Shown here: piece by piece, positions 1 through 5,329 of the stretch
How positions within the stretch are numbered: the stretch's first letter is position 1
Layout of the letters: each line of letters opens with the position of its first letter
Origin: Lentisphaerota bacterium
Lineage (GTDB): Bacteria; Verrucomicrobiota; Kiritimatiellia; RFP12; UBA3636
NCBI GenBank assembly: GCA_022837245.1
Contig: JALHHX010000159.1
Coordinates: forward strand, 1 to 5,329
Length of the DNA: 5,329 bases
Direction of reading: 5' to 3'
The notes under the pieces: generated by a model
Told to the model about the DNA's origin: nothing
The model's database searches: none
Seen by the model: the letters and a program-made list of their open reading frames with translations, nothing else
Position numbers and translations under genes: made by a program

Positions 1-392
1 GTGGTCCGGCTGGCGAGACCGGCCTCGGCGGCCGTCAGGGCGCTCTGGTCCAGACAGGGCGAGGCGGCGTCCAGGCGGAAGCCGAAGACGAACTTCGGAT
101 CGGAGGAGATGTTGCCGTTGACGCCGTTGGAGTCGCCGTCGGCGACGTTGCAGCGCGTCAGCGTCACGGTGCCGTTGACATCGTCGCCGTTGCCCCAGAG
201 GATGCTGTCGGAGGCGCTGACGGCGCCGTTCTGCCGGTAGAGGCCGCAGGTGCCGTTGTAAGCGACAGTGCAGAACTCGAGAGTCAGGGACGCCCCGCCG
301 TTGTAGGCGCAGAGGCCATCGCCCGAGACATTGTTCTGGGAGCCGCGACAGACGTTGTTGTAGACAAGGCAGTTGAAGAGCGACACGGCGCC
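1..392 (-). pseudogene. Out-of-frame continuation of the beta-helix gene, partial at the left edge
   Basis: Read from 392 down to 1 in the frame that begins GAVSLFNCLVYNN, this stretch has no stop codon and continues the beta-helix pattern for about 130 residues: LEFCTVAYNGTCGLY, SASDSILWGNG, LTRCNVADGD. It then reaches DPKFVFGFRLDAASPCLDQ, a signature commonly found near the C-terminal end of bacterial beta-helix domains (a DPxFV...FRL..SP..D pattern). It is therefore the second part of the gene starting at 1135, separated from it by the frameshift at 391-406. A GTG at 386 could in principle restart translation, but without a signal peptide, so an exported product from it is unlikely. The gene runs past the left edge, so its C-terminal anchor or sorting domain, if any, is not visible. 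Confidence 0.8.
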
Positions 393-1135
393 TTCCGTCC
401 TTCCGTATAAACTCCAGCCCCGCGCTGCGCATTCTGGCCGAAGACCACGTTGTTGCGCGCGATGACGCCGTTGGTCAATACCACCGAGCAGCCGGCGGCG
501 ACGTAGAGACCCGCACCGCAGGCGTCATTGCCGCTTTTGCCGACGTTCTCGGCCTCGTTGTCGAGAATCGAGCAGTCGGTCAGCGACGCGGAGCTGGCGT
601 TGACGATCGCGACGCCGCCGCCGCGCGCGGTCTTGTTGACGACCGACTGCGCCTTGTTGCCGGAAATCGTGCAGCCGACCAGGACGAAGCCCGTGCTGCC
701 CGAGATCTGGATGCCGGCGCCGTAGGCGTGGTCGGCGTCGGGGTAGAGGACGCCGCCGGAGAGCGTGACGTCGCGTAGCTCGCCGCCAGAGACTCCCGTC
801 ACAATGACCAGCCCCGCGGTTGCGTCGCCGGCGCGCGTAACGACCGTGGGCGTCGCGCCGGGCAGCCCGGTGGCTGGGTCGTAGCCGCCGCGGATAAATA
901 CGTTTTTATTGACTACAATCGCATTGGAGACCGCAAAGGTCCCGCCCGCAAGCAGGATCGTGTCGTTGGTGACCGCGGCGTCGACGGCGGCTTGGATGTC
1001 GCCCAGCGGAGCGGACCAGGAGGCCCCGGCGCCCGTGCCGCCCGGCGCGACGTGAATAGTCCCCGCTTGGGCCGTCGCGAAGGCCGCGAAGGCCGCCAGA
1101 AGCAGGGCGGTGGTTTTGATTCGGATGATGTTCAT
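284..1135 (-). CDS. Secreted right-handed beta-helix protein, N-terminal part, frameshifted
   Basis: The first 24 residues form a type I signal peptide (basic start, Leu/Ala-rich core, cleavage after AQA), so the product is exported. After a start typical of these proteins (TIHVAPGGTG), residues about 45-245 are short beta-helix turns with recurring patterns such as GCTISGNKA, DCSILDNEA and GVIARNN, each a Cys/Ile/Asn-rich rung. Such folds belong to the pectate-lyase-like superfamily and bind or cleave polysaccharides, or act as surface proteins; no catalytic residues can be assigned here. The ATG at 1135 has a good ribosome site, AAGGAG (1143-1148), 7 nt upstream, inside the end of the preceding gene. 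The true frame ends near residue 246. The last 37 residues are a Ser/Thr/Ala-rich out-of-frame tail caused by the 8-bp duplication at 391-406, ending at TGA 284-286. The fold is secure; the enzymatic role is unknown. Confidence 0.85.
   Translation of the reverse strand: MNIIRIKTTALLLAAFAAFATAQAGTIHVAPGGTGAGASWSAPLGDIQAAVDAAVTNDTILLAGGTFAVSNAIVVNKNVFIRGGYDPATGLPGATPTVVTRAGDATAGLVIVTGVSGGELRDVTLSGGVLYPDADHAYGAGIQISGSTGFVLVGCTISGNKAQSVVNKTARGGGVAIVNASSASLTDCSILDNEAENVGKSGNDACGAGLYVAAGCSVVLTNGVIARNNVVFGQNAQRGAGVYTEGRKAPCRSSTALSTTTSVAAPRTMSRAMASAPTTAGRP
391..406. repeat. 8-bp exact tandem duplication causing the frameshift
   Basis: The plus strand reads CCTTCCGT twice in direct succession (391-398 and 399-406). 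Eight bases is not a multiple of three, so the extra copy shifts the frame. Deleting one copy in thought gives GVYTEG followed directly by AVSLFNC on the minus strand, which joins the two beta-helix halves without a gap. The simplest reading is a recent duplication by strand slippage. A transposon-excision footprint (an 8-bp target duplication left behind) or an assembly error are alternatives. Confidence 0.85.
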
Positions 1136-1743
1136 GTTCGTTCTCCTTGGAGTTGCAAGCCGACGACTTCGTCCGCTTGAAAGGGTTTTTGTTCATGGCG
1201 GCGGGCGCGGGGCGCTTCGCGCCTGGAGTTTTGCGAACTGATCAGCAGCTTGTGGAGCAGCGTGACGACCAGATCGGCGCCATCGGCGACGGAGGAGACC
1301 AAGCTCCCCGCCGGAGCGAGATCCGCATAGCCCTTCATGCGCGATATCAGGGCGTCCGACGTGTCCAGGGCGGAGATCGGTCCGTGTTGGCGGACGAAAT
1401 CCTCCGCCATCGCCATGGCCGAGCGGCCTACGAAGCAAAGGTAGAGGAAGGTCCAGGGGTCGCGTCCGCCCCTCGGATAGTGATAGGCGATGCCGGGGTT
1501 GTGCGACTGGCAGAGAAAGCCAAACCCCGGGGCGACCTCGTAACGGCGGCGTCCCTGCATGAAGATGCCGCATCCTTCGAGCGTGAGCTGGAAGAGGATG
1601 TGCGGATCGTCGCGCCGCGTGGCGCCGCGCCAGCGATAGGCCGGGGACGACACCGTCTGCCCACCTACCCCAAGCAGATTGGGGAAGGCGGTCATTTCTG
1701 GCTTCCAGTCCAGACAGTGGATGGCAACGTGGAACGGAATCAC
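1132..1743 (-). CDS. AraC-type sensor domain protein lacking the DNA-binding domain
   Basis: The 203-residue product matches the N-terminal ligand-binding half of the complete AraC regulator next door. Over residues 33-106 a gapless hand alignment with residues 39-112 of that protein gives 35 identities in 74, including SPxYRW, the PH..FQLTL.G.G.F strand and YPR....PW. The similarity lasts to about residue 170 (LLHKLLISSQ, against LLHALLIAQDQ). The roughly 100-residue double helix-turn-helix half that should follow is absent and is not found in another frame. It is replaced by a 30-residue Arg/Gln-rich tail. The start is GTG at 1743: an in-frame TAG lies six codons upstream, and GAAAGGA (1749-1755) sits 5 nt before it. 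Its TGA overlaps the next ATG as ATGA. It may be a deletion remnant, or a working sensor-only partner that forms heterodimers with its paralogue. Confidence 0.75.
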   Translation of the reverse strand: MIPFHVAIHCLDWKPEMTAFPNLLGVGGQTVSSPAYRWRGATRRDDPHILFQLTLEGCGIFMQGRRRYEVAPGFGFLCQSHNPGIAYHYPRGGRDPWTFLYLCFVGRSAMAMAEDFVRQHGPISALDTSDALISRMKGYADLAPAGSLVSSVADGADLVVTLLHKLLISSQNSRREAPRARRHEQKPFQADEVVGLQLQGERT

Positions 1744-1802
1744 GACAGTCCTTTCTCGCTACTGCCCAGCATAGCGGAACGGGCGGCTCGACTTCTAGTG
1801 GT

Positions 1803-1837
1803 AAAATGTGATATTCACGTGCATTTTGTGACAATAA
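1803..1837 (-). promoter_or_regulatory. Conserved upstream element, copy 2 (before the truncated AraC gene)
   Basis: In the 102-nt gap between the two AraC genes, the minus strand carries TTATTGTCA (1837-1829), TGCA, AATA and CACATTTT (1810-1803), the same ordered blocks as at 2787-2820, with 18 rather than 14 bases between TTGTCA and CACATTTT. It also contains AAAATG-N13-CATTTT (1803-1827) and GTGA-TAT-TCAC (1808-1818) dyads. It ends 59 nt before the GTG start. It is probably a regulator-binding or promoter region kept since duplication. Confidence 0.4.
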
Positions 1838-1845
1838 GCGCCGGA

Positions 1846-2769
1846 TCATCCTTCCTCGTCGTCGGTGAAGTCGATGGCTCCGCCGTCGAACACCGGCATG
1901 ATGCCCCCGGTCCTGAACTCCGTAGGAGAGAGGCGAAGCAGCCGCTTGAAGGGCCTGCAGAATTCGCTGACGGAGCCGAATCCCATGCGGGTCGCTATTT
2001 CCTTCACGGAGAGATCCGTGTTCTTGAGCAGGTTGCACGACTGCTGAAGCCGCATGCGCATGATGAAGCGGTAAGGAGGCTCGCCAGTGGCCTCGGCGAA
2101 GACGCGCGTGAGGTGCTCCCGCGACACGTTCAGGCGCGAAGCCAGCTCGCTGACGTTGATGCGTTCGCCATGGGTGTCCCGGAGGAGATCGTGCGCCCGG
2201 TGGATCAGCGCGTGGTCGGACTTCCGGCCGCCATGCCGCTGGTCCTGGGCGATCAGCAACGCATGGAGCAGCTCCATGACGAGCCGCCAGCTGTCGGCCA
2301 GCGACATCACGGCGCTTTCGCGGCCTTCGCCGAGGAATGAGGCGAACTTGCCCAGCAGCGGATGCTTGATCGGGAAGTCGAAGACGCCCCCCGACTCCCG
2401 GACGAGATCTCGCACCATCTGCACGGCGGCGTCGCCGCTGAACGTGACGAAGAAGAAGCGCCACGGCTCGGTGGCGTCACGCGGATACAGGTAGGTTACC
2501 GAGGAATCGTAAGATTCGCAGAGGAATGCCTTTCCCGGTGTCATGTTCCACCGTTCACGCTTTCTCTTGAAAACCCCCCGCCCCGACAGAGTAAGCTGGA
2601 AAATCACATGCGGAGCATCAACGCGCCGAGCTGCGTACCATCGGTAGGAGGGAGAGAACGCATCCGAAACGCAAATGCCATTCAGACGTGGGAAGACCTC
2701 CAATCCCCGACCACCTCCAACTGTCTGGACTGACGCGTAGTAGCGCCCGACCTCCGGCAACTCAACCAT
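1846..2769 (-). CDS. AraC/XylS-family transcriptional regulator
   Basis: This is a complete 307-residue cytoplasmic regulator. Residues about 35-175 are a cupin-like ligand-binding and dimerisation half (PHVIFQLTLSGRGVF at 53-67, PGKAFLCES at 78-86, YPRDATEPWRFFF at 95-107). Residues about 188-288 hold the AraC DNA-binding domain: the first helix-turn-helix is around INVSELASRLNVSREHLTRV (204-223), and the second around LSVKEIATRMGFGSVSEFCR (253-272), followed by the family signature FKRLLRLSPTEFR. A short acidic tail (DFTDDEEG) ends the protein. The ATG at 2769 has GGAGGT (2777-2782) 7 nt upstream. Family members usually activate sugar or polysaccharide-use genes when ligand is bound. The inducer here is unknown; the flanking secreted proteins suggest an extracellular polymer or its breakdown products. 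A promoter-like pair and a conserved block lie just upstream, so autoregulation is plausible. Confidence 0.95.
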   Translation of the reverse strand: MVELPEVGRYYASVQTVGGGRGLEVFPRLNGICVSDAFSPSYRWYAARRVDAPHVIFQLTLSGRGVFKRKRERWNMTPGKAFLCESYDSSVTYLYPRDATEPWRFFFVTFSGDAAVQMVRDLVRESGGVFDFPIKHPLLGKFASFLGEGRESAVMSLADSWRLVMELLHALLIAQDQRHGGRKSDHALIHRAHDLLRDTHGERINVSELASRLNVSREHLTRVFAEATGEPPYRFIMRMRLQQSCNLLKNTDLSVKEIATRMGFGSVSEFCRPFKRLLRLSPTEFRTGGIMPVFDGGAIDFTDDEEG

Positions 2770-2786
2770 GTCCTACACCTCCATAA

Positions 2787-2820
2787 AAAATGTGTCTATT
2801 GTTGCACATGACAACGATAA
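2787..2820 (-). promoter_or_regulatory. Conserved upstream element, copy 1 (before the complete AraC gene)
   Basis: On the minus strand the blocks are TTAT, TTGTCA (2814-2809), TGCA, AATA and CACATTTT (2794-2787) in that order. The same blocks recur before the truncated AraC gene at 1803-1837. The CACATTTT end lies 17 nt from the ATG. An ATGTG-N10-CACAT inverted repeat falls inside it (2790-2809), followed on the minus strand by six T; it could be an operator half-site pair or a weak hairpin. The function is inferred from recurrence only. Confidence 0.4.
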
Positions 2821-2826
2821 ATTCAA
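2798..2826 (-). promoter_or_regulatory. Candidate sigma-70-type promoter of the complete AraC gene
   Basis: On the minus strand, TTGAAT (2826-2821) and AACAAT (2803-2798) are separated by exactly 17 bases. Each matches the consensus at four of six positions. A start site near 2791 would give a leader of about 20 nt before the GGAGGT ribosome site. The -10 side overlaps the conserved block at 2787-2820. The match is modest, so this is a candidate only. Confidence 0.35.
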
Positions 2827-2841
2827 GAAATTCACACCGGG

Positions 2842-5121
2842 CTATGGAACCATCCTCACAACAAAGCTCATGCGGCCAGACCCGCCCAGCCAGAGCCCGC
2901 CGTGTTGATCCGACAGCAGCACTTCGTAATGGTCGTTCGCGAATTCACCGCCGAAAATGTAAGGTCCCGGAACAGCTGGATAAGTATACCCCGCATCCGA
3001 CGTATAGCGGAAGAGATGGCTGGCTCCGTATTCTTCGCCGCAAATTCCGTATAGAGCATCACCATTGAAACAGAGGCTTCTCATGCGCGCCTGACGCAAA
3101 GGCTTGCCAAGGTTGGCAGCGGCGCCAGTGGCGGGATCGAATCGGAACAGGAACCCGCGATCAGTTCCCCCATACAGTTTACCATCAGGGCCGGACACAA
3201 GAGCGTCAATCTGCCCCTTCCAGAGAGAAAGAAGGTTGTTGGTTGTCACGATACCTTTCTCGACGTTAACTCCGTACAGAGTCGTTCCGTTCGCTCCTGC
3301 GAATGCTGTTCCGTCAGCGCCGAATGCAATCTGACGCCCGAGAGGGATCTGCATCCAGTTATACCTGTTTGAGTCTTCGTTCTGAGGACGCGCGTCGGTT
3401 GCCAGGGTCAAGTGTTCATGAGCTTTGCCATCCGCAAACGACATTGAGAAGAAACGTGCGCCGGGAAATGTAACTCCGAATATTCCAGTTCCCGCGGGAT
3501 TGACCGCCATCGTGTAGACACCGTCATCCTTGAAAGGACGTGCGATTTCTTTAAGAGATGCTTTCGTGAGCTCGGTATTGAGTTCTACTCTGTATACACG
3601 GCCGTCAGGGGCGTTTTTCATGGAATACACCGTCTCCAAGTCGCCACAAGTGCCAAGATAAAGATTGCCATCTTTGTCGCGAACAAAACCGCCGAACGCG
3701 GGATGCTCGCCACTGGGCAACTTGCACAGCGTACGCACGCTCCCATTGGTGCCGACGAGCGCGATATGCGCCTGCGTTCCCGTCGTGGCAACAAGCGAGG
3801 AACCATTGGGTAGCATCGTCATAGCACGAACAGAACTTTCACCATACGGGATCGCATCGTTCAAAAAAGCCACCACCTGCCCGTTTCTCTGCCCCCAGAC
3901 ACGGGCTTTCTTCGGCTGCGGTGGAGCGTCCGCTCCCCAGACCTCTTTTTGTATTTCCTCCTCATCTGCCGGATCGAAGACCCAGAACCCGATGCGGCCG
4001 TAGCCAGCCCCAACCTTCCCGTCCTGATCACGTGCGTACCCAGTAAAAACAATCCTTCCATCAGGCGCTCTGCAAGCCCCGTATGCGCTCCCGATGACTG
4101 TATCGCCATCGCGAAGGAATCCGAGATTGTAGAATTTACCAGACTCCATATCGTACTTGAACAGTTCTCCATTCCAACCGGGCAGGTAAAGCTTGGTTTC
4201 TTCTGCATTGAAAATCATGCTGTGGACGCTGATGTCCCCGCCAAGAACCTTGACTTTTCCGGGCGGATTGGAGATATCCCACTCCACGACCTGCATAGCC
4301 GGTTCCACTATGCCGTAAAGTCGCTTGCGGTCGTCGCTTCTTAGCAACCACGAACGGAACGTCAGCGCCTGCTTCTCGCCGTCTATATCCGGGAGCTTTA
4401 CCGGTAGTGTTTCAAATGAATTGTCGTCTGGATCAAAACGGCTGAGTTCATCATACCTGGTGTTGAAGTACACGTTCCCGTCATGCATAAGCCAAGGGTT
4501 TGAATAGCTGGCTAAACTGGCCTTGCCGAGGTCTTCTATTCCACCATTGCGGTAGTCGCAAACCATAAAGTGCCCACGTGGATATCCCATGCCGTAAAGT
4601 TTTCCTCTTTTCTCATCCAGTGCTACGCGCATCAGCGATTCCCGAGGCCGTGCGATACCGTAATCTTTCATCTCCCCTGTCTTTGCGTTGTACGACATGA
4701 AATGCCCGCCCAACAGGAGACGCGGATCTTCGTACGACCCATCCGGTTCGCCCGTGTGGGTTCCAAAGTACAACACGCCCTCTGAATCGAACTCGAAGAT
4801 CGTGTGGATTTTCGACTGAGTTATAAAATGAAGGTCATCCTGCGGGATCACCTTCCCGACATCCCCTAGTTTTATGATTTCACCGGTCTCTAGATCCAGT
4901 TCAATAAGATTTGCGGGATGCGTATAAGTCGAACCGCCCATGATGACCTTGCCATCATCCGTGGCAATGACGGAATCGTACGAAGAGATCACGCCGAATT
5001 CCCTTGGCACTCTGTAATATTTTGCCGGGGCGTAACGTTCTTCTTTCGTCTCCTGCGCGTGGCAGAGTCCCCACCCCGCCACGGCCAATGCCATCGTTAT
5101 CAATGTCTTCGTCTTTTTCAT
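2842..5121 (-). CDS. Secreted tandem beta-propeller protein of unknown function
   Basis: The 759-residue product starts with a signal peptide (KKTK, hydrophobic core, likely cleavage after CHA, residue 22); the Cys lacks a proper lipobox, so it is probably not a lipoprotein. The rest consists of blade-like repeats built on the pattern DGxxYxGT...F.FDxxTG....LG. I place them near residues 56, 114, 172, 214, 265, 308 and 354, then, after a charged Pro/Lys linker at about 392-412, near 439, 484, 544, 603, 646, 687 and 740. This suggests two seven-bladed propellers in one chain. Such repeats occur in WD40-like, SMP-30/NHL-like and quinoprotein-like propellers and in some polysaccharide lyases; I cannot assign a catalytic site or subfamily. 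The ATG at 5121 follows AGGA (5127-5130) by 5 nt. The gene is visibly less GC-rich than its neighbours. It ends at TAG, 72 nt before the AraC gene, with no strong terminator between. Confidence 0.9.
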   Translation of the reverse strand: MKKTKTLITMALAVAGWGLCHAQETKEERYAPAKYYRVPREFGVISSYDSVIATDDGKVIMGGSTYTHPANLIELDLETGEIIKLGDVGKVIPQDDLHFITQSKIHTIFEFDSEGVLYFGTHTGEPDGSYEDPRLLLGGHFMSYNAKTGEMKDYGIARPRESLMRVALDEKRGKLYGMGYPRGHFMVCDYRNGGIEDLGKASLASYSNPWLMHDGNVYFNTRYDELSRFDPDDNSFETLPVKLPDIDGEKQALTFRSWLLRSDDRKRLYGIVEPAMQVVEWDISNPPGKVKVLGGDISVHSMIFNAEETKLYLPGWNGELFKYDMESGKFYNLGFLRDGDTVIGSAYGACRAPDGRIVFTGYARDQDGKVGAGYGRIGFWVFDPADEEEIQKEVWGADAPPQPKKARVWGQRNGQVVAFLNDAIPYGESSVRAMTMLPNGSSLVATTGTQAHIALVGTNGSVRTLCKLPSGEHPAFGGFVRDKDGNLYLGTCGDLETVYSMKNAPDGRVYRVELNTELTKASLKEIARPFKDDGVYTMAVNPAGTGIFGVTFPGARFFSMSFADGKAHEHLTLATDARPQNEDSNRYNWMQIPLGRQIAFGADGTAFAGANGTTLYGVNVEKGIVTTNNLLSLWKGQIDALVSGPDGKLYGGTDRGFLFRFDPATGAAANLGKPLRQARMRSLCFNGDALYGICGEEYGASHLFRYTSDAGYTYPAVPGPYIFGGEFANDHYEVLLSDQHGGLWLGGSGRMSFVVRMVP

Positions 5122-5152
5122 TTACATCCTGCCTTTTTTTATAATGACCGTC

Positions 5153-5171
5153 AGCAACGACTGCCGTTGCT
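5153..5171. other. 7-bp perfect hairpin in the propeller gene leader
   Basis: AGCAACG (5153-5159) and CGTTGCT (5165-5171) pair perfectly around a 5-base loop, about 30 nt upstream of the propeller start. On the minus strand it is followed by an A-rich run, not T, so it does not look like an intrinsic terminator of an upstream gene. It may be a leader structure or an operator, or have no role. Confidence 0.4.
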
Positions 5172-5297
5172 CCGGCTGATGAACGGACACCCGGCGGAAG
5201 GCTGGCGCTGGTTTCTAATGACACCAACAGGGGCGCGCTGAAAGTTACTTCGATGCCCAATACGACTTTTTTCGAATAACTTGTTCAGCGCTCCAAG

Positions 5298-5329
5298 GTA
5301 CTGCAACATATTCATTTGCGTTGCAGTAC
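5298..5329. repeat. Perfect 10-bp inverted repeat at the right edge
   Basis: GTACTGCAAC (5298-5307) and GTTGCAGTAC (5320-5329) are exact reverse complements around a 12-base loop. The second arm ends on the last base of the window, so it may continue outside. It lies about 180 nt upstream of the propeller gene, with no T-run on the visible side. Possible roles are an operator, the hairpin of an upstream terminator pointing right, or part of a mobile or repetitive palindromic element. Confidence 0.5.

Larger units (their letters stand above)
5122..5329. other. Intergenic leader region upstream of the propeller gene
   Basis: About 208 nt without a supported gene. It holds the propeller ribosome site (AGGA 5127-5130), an AT-rich tract (5134-5144), the 5153-5171 hairpin and the edge inverted repeat. 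I found no convincing -35/-10 pair. The conserved block found before both AraC genes is not recognisable here. Confidence 0.6.

Noticed and set aside
1136..1230. Remnant of the missing AraC helix-turn-helix in another frame
   Set aside because: Reading the other minus frames here gives only Lys/Asn/His- or Pro-rich peptides without HTH features, so the domain is deleted rather than frameshifted.
1147..2340. Long plus-strand open frame of 397 codons opposite the AraC genes
   Set aside because: It lies wholly antisense to two homologous regulator genes, is rich in Arg/Ala/Gly/Glu as expected of a GC-rich shadow, and matches no fold I recognise.
1193..2464. Minus-strand open frame of 423 codons in another frame over the AraC genes
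   Set aside because: It is very rich in Arg, Pro, Ala and His and overlaps the recognised AraC frames over most of its length; a composition shadow.
2787..2809. Rho-independent terminator of the propeller gene (ATGTG/CACAT stem, then six T)
   Set aside because: The stem is only 5 AT-rich pairs with a 10-base loop, and the site overlaps the promoter-like and conserved block of the next gene; a regulatory dyad is more likely.
5134..5144. TATAAA-like -10 box just before the propeller ribosome site
   Set aside because: No acceptable -35 lies 16-18 bases upstream, and a start from it would remove or abut the ribosome site.
5153..5171. Hairpin as an intrinsic terminator
   Set aside because: No T-run follows the stem on either strand in the transcribed direction; on the minus strand it is followed by A residues.
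5151..5315. Small minus-strand ORF of 54 codons (begins MNMLQYLG) before the propeller gene
   Set aside because: Its ATG sits inside the inverted-repeat loop, it has no ribosome site, and it has no recognisable domain; too weak to call.

Overview
The window holds four minus-strand genes in one direction, so the transcription order runs from the right edge to the left: a secreted double beta-propeller protein (5121 to 2842), a complete AraC-family regulator (2769 to 1846), an AraC-type sensor domain without a DNA-binding half (1743 to 1132), and a secreted right-handed beta-helix protein (1135 leftwards). The beta-helix gene is broken by a frameshift and runs off the left edge. No RNA gene, transposase, CRISPR array or origin was seen.

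The organism is probably a Gram-negative, carbohydrate-oriented bacterium. Paired AraC regulators beside large secreted beta-helix and propeller proteins recall the PVC group (Lentisphaerae, Kiritimatiellae, Verrucomicrobia). That placement rests on gene style only, is low to moderate in confidence, and no marker gene is present to confirm it.

Region by region: 5122-5329 is a non-coding leader containing a 7-bp hairpin and, at the extreme right edge, a perfect 10-bp inverted repeat. 2842-5121 encodes the propeller protein, which I read as 7+7 blades. 2770-2841 is a short promoter-like gap before the complete AraC gene. 1744-1845 separates the two AraC paralogues and carries a conserved block that also lies upstream of the first AraC gene. 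The truncated AraC gene ends in an ATGA overlap with the beta-helix start, so these two are probably translationally coupled. The beta-helix gene contains an 8-bp exact tandem duplication at 391-406. Removing one copy restores one continuous beta-helix frame to the window edge.

Working model (inference): an AraC pair of common origin, one member reduced to a sensor domain, controls or is controlled with genes for exported repeat proteins that act on or bind an external ligand such as a polysaccharide. The most interesting points are the HTH-less sensor coupled to a secreted protein, the shared upstream element of the paralogues, and the reversible-looking 8-bp duplication.
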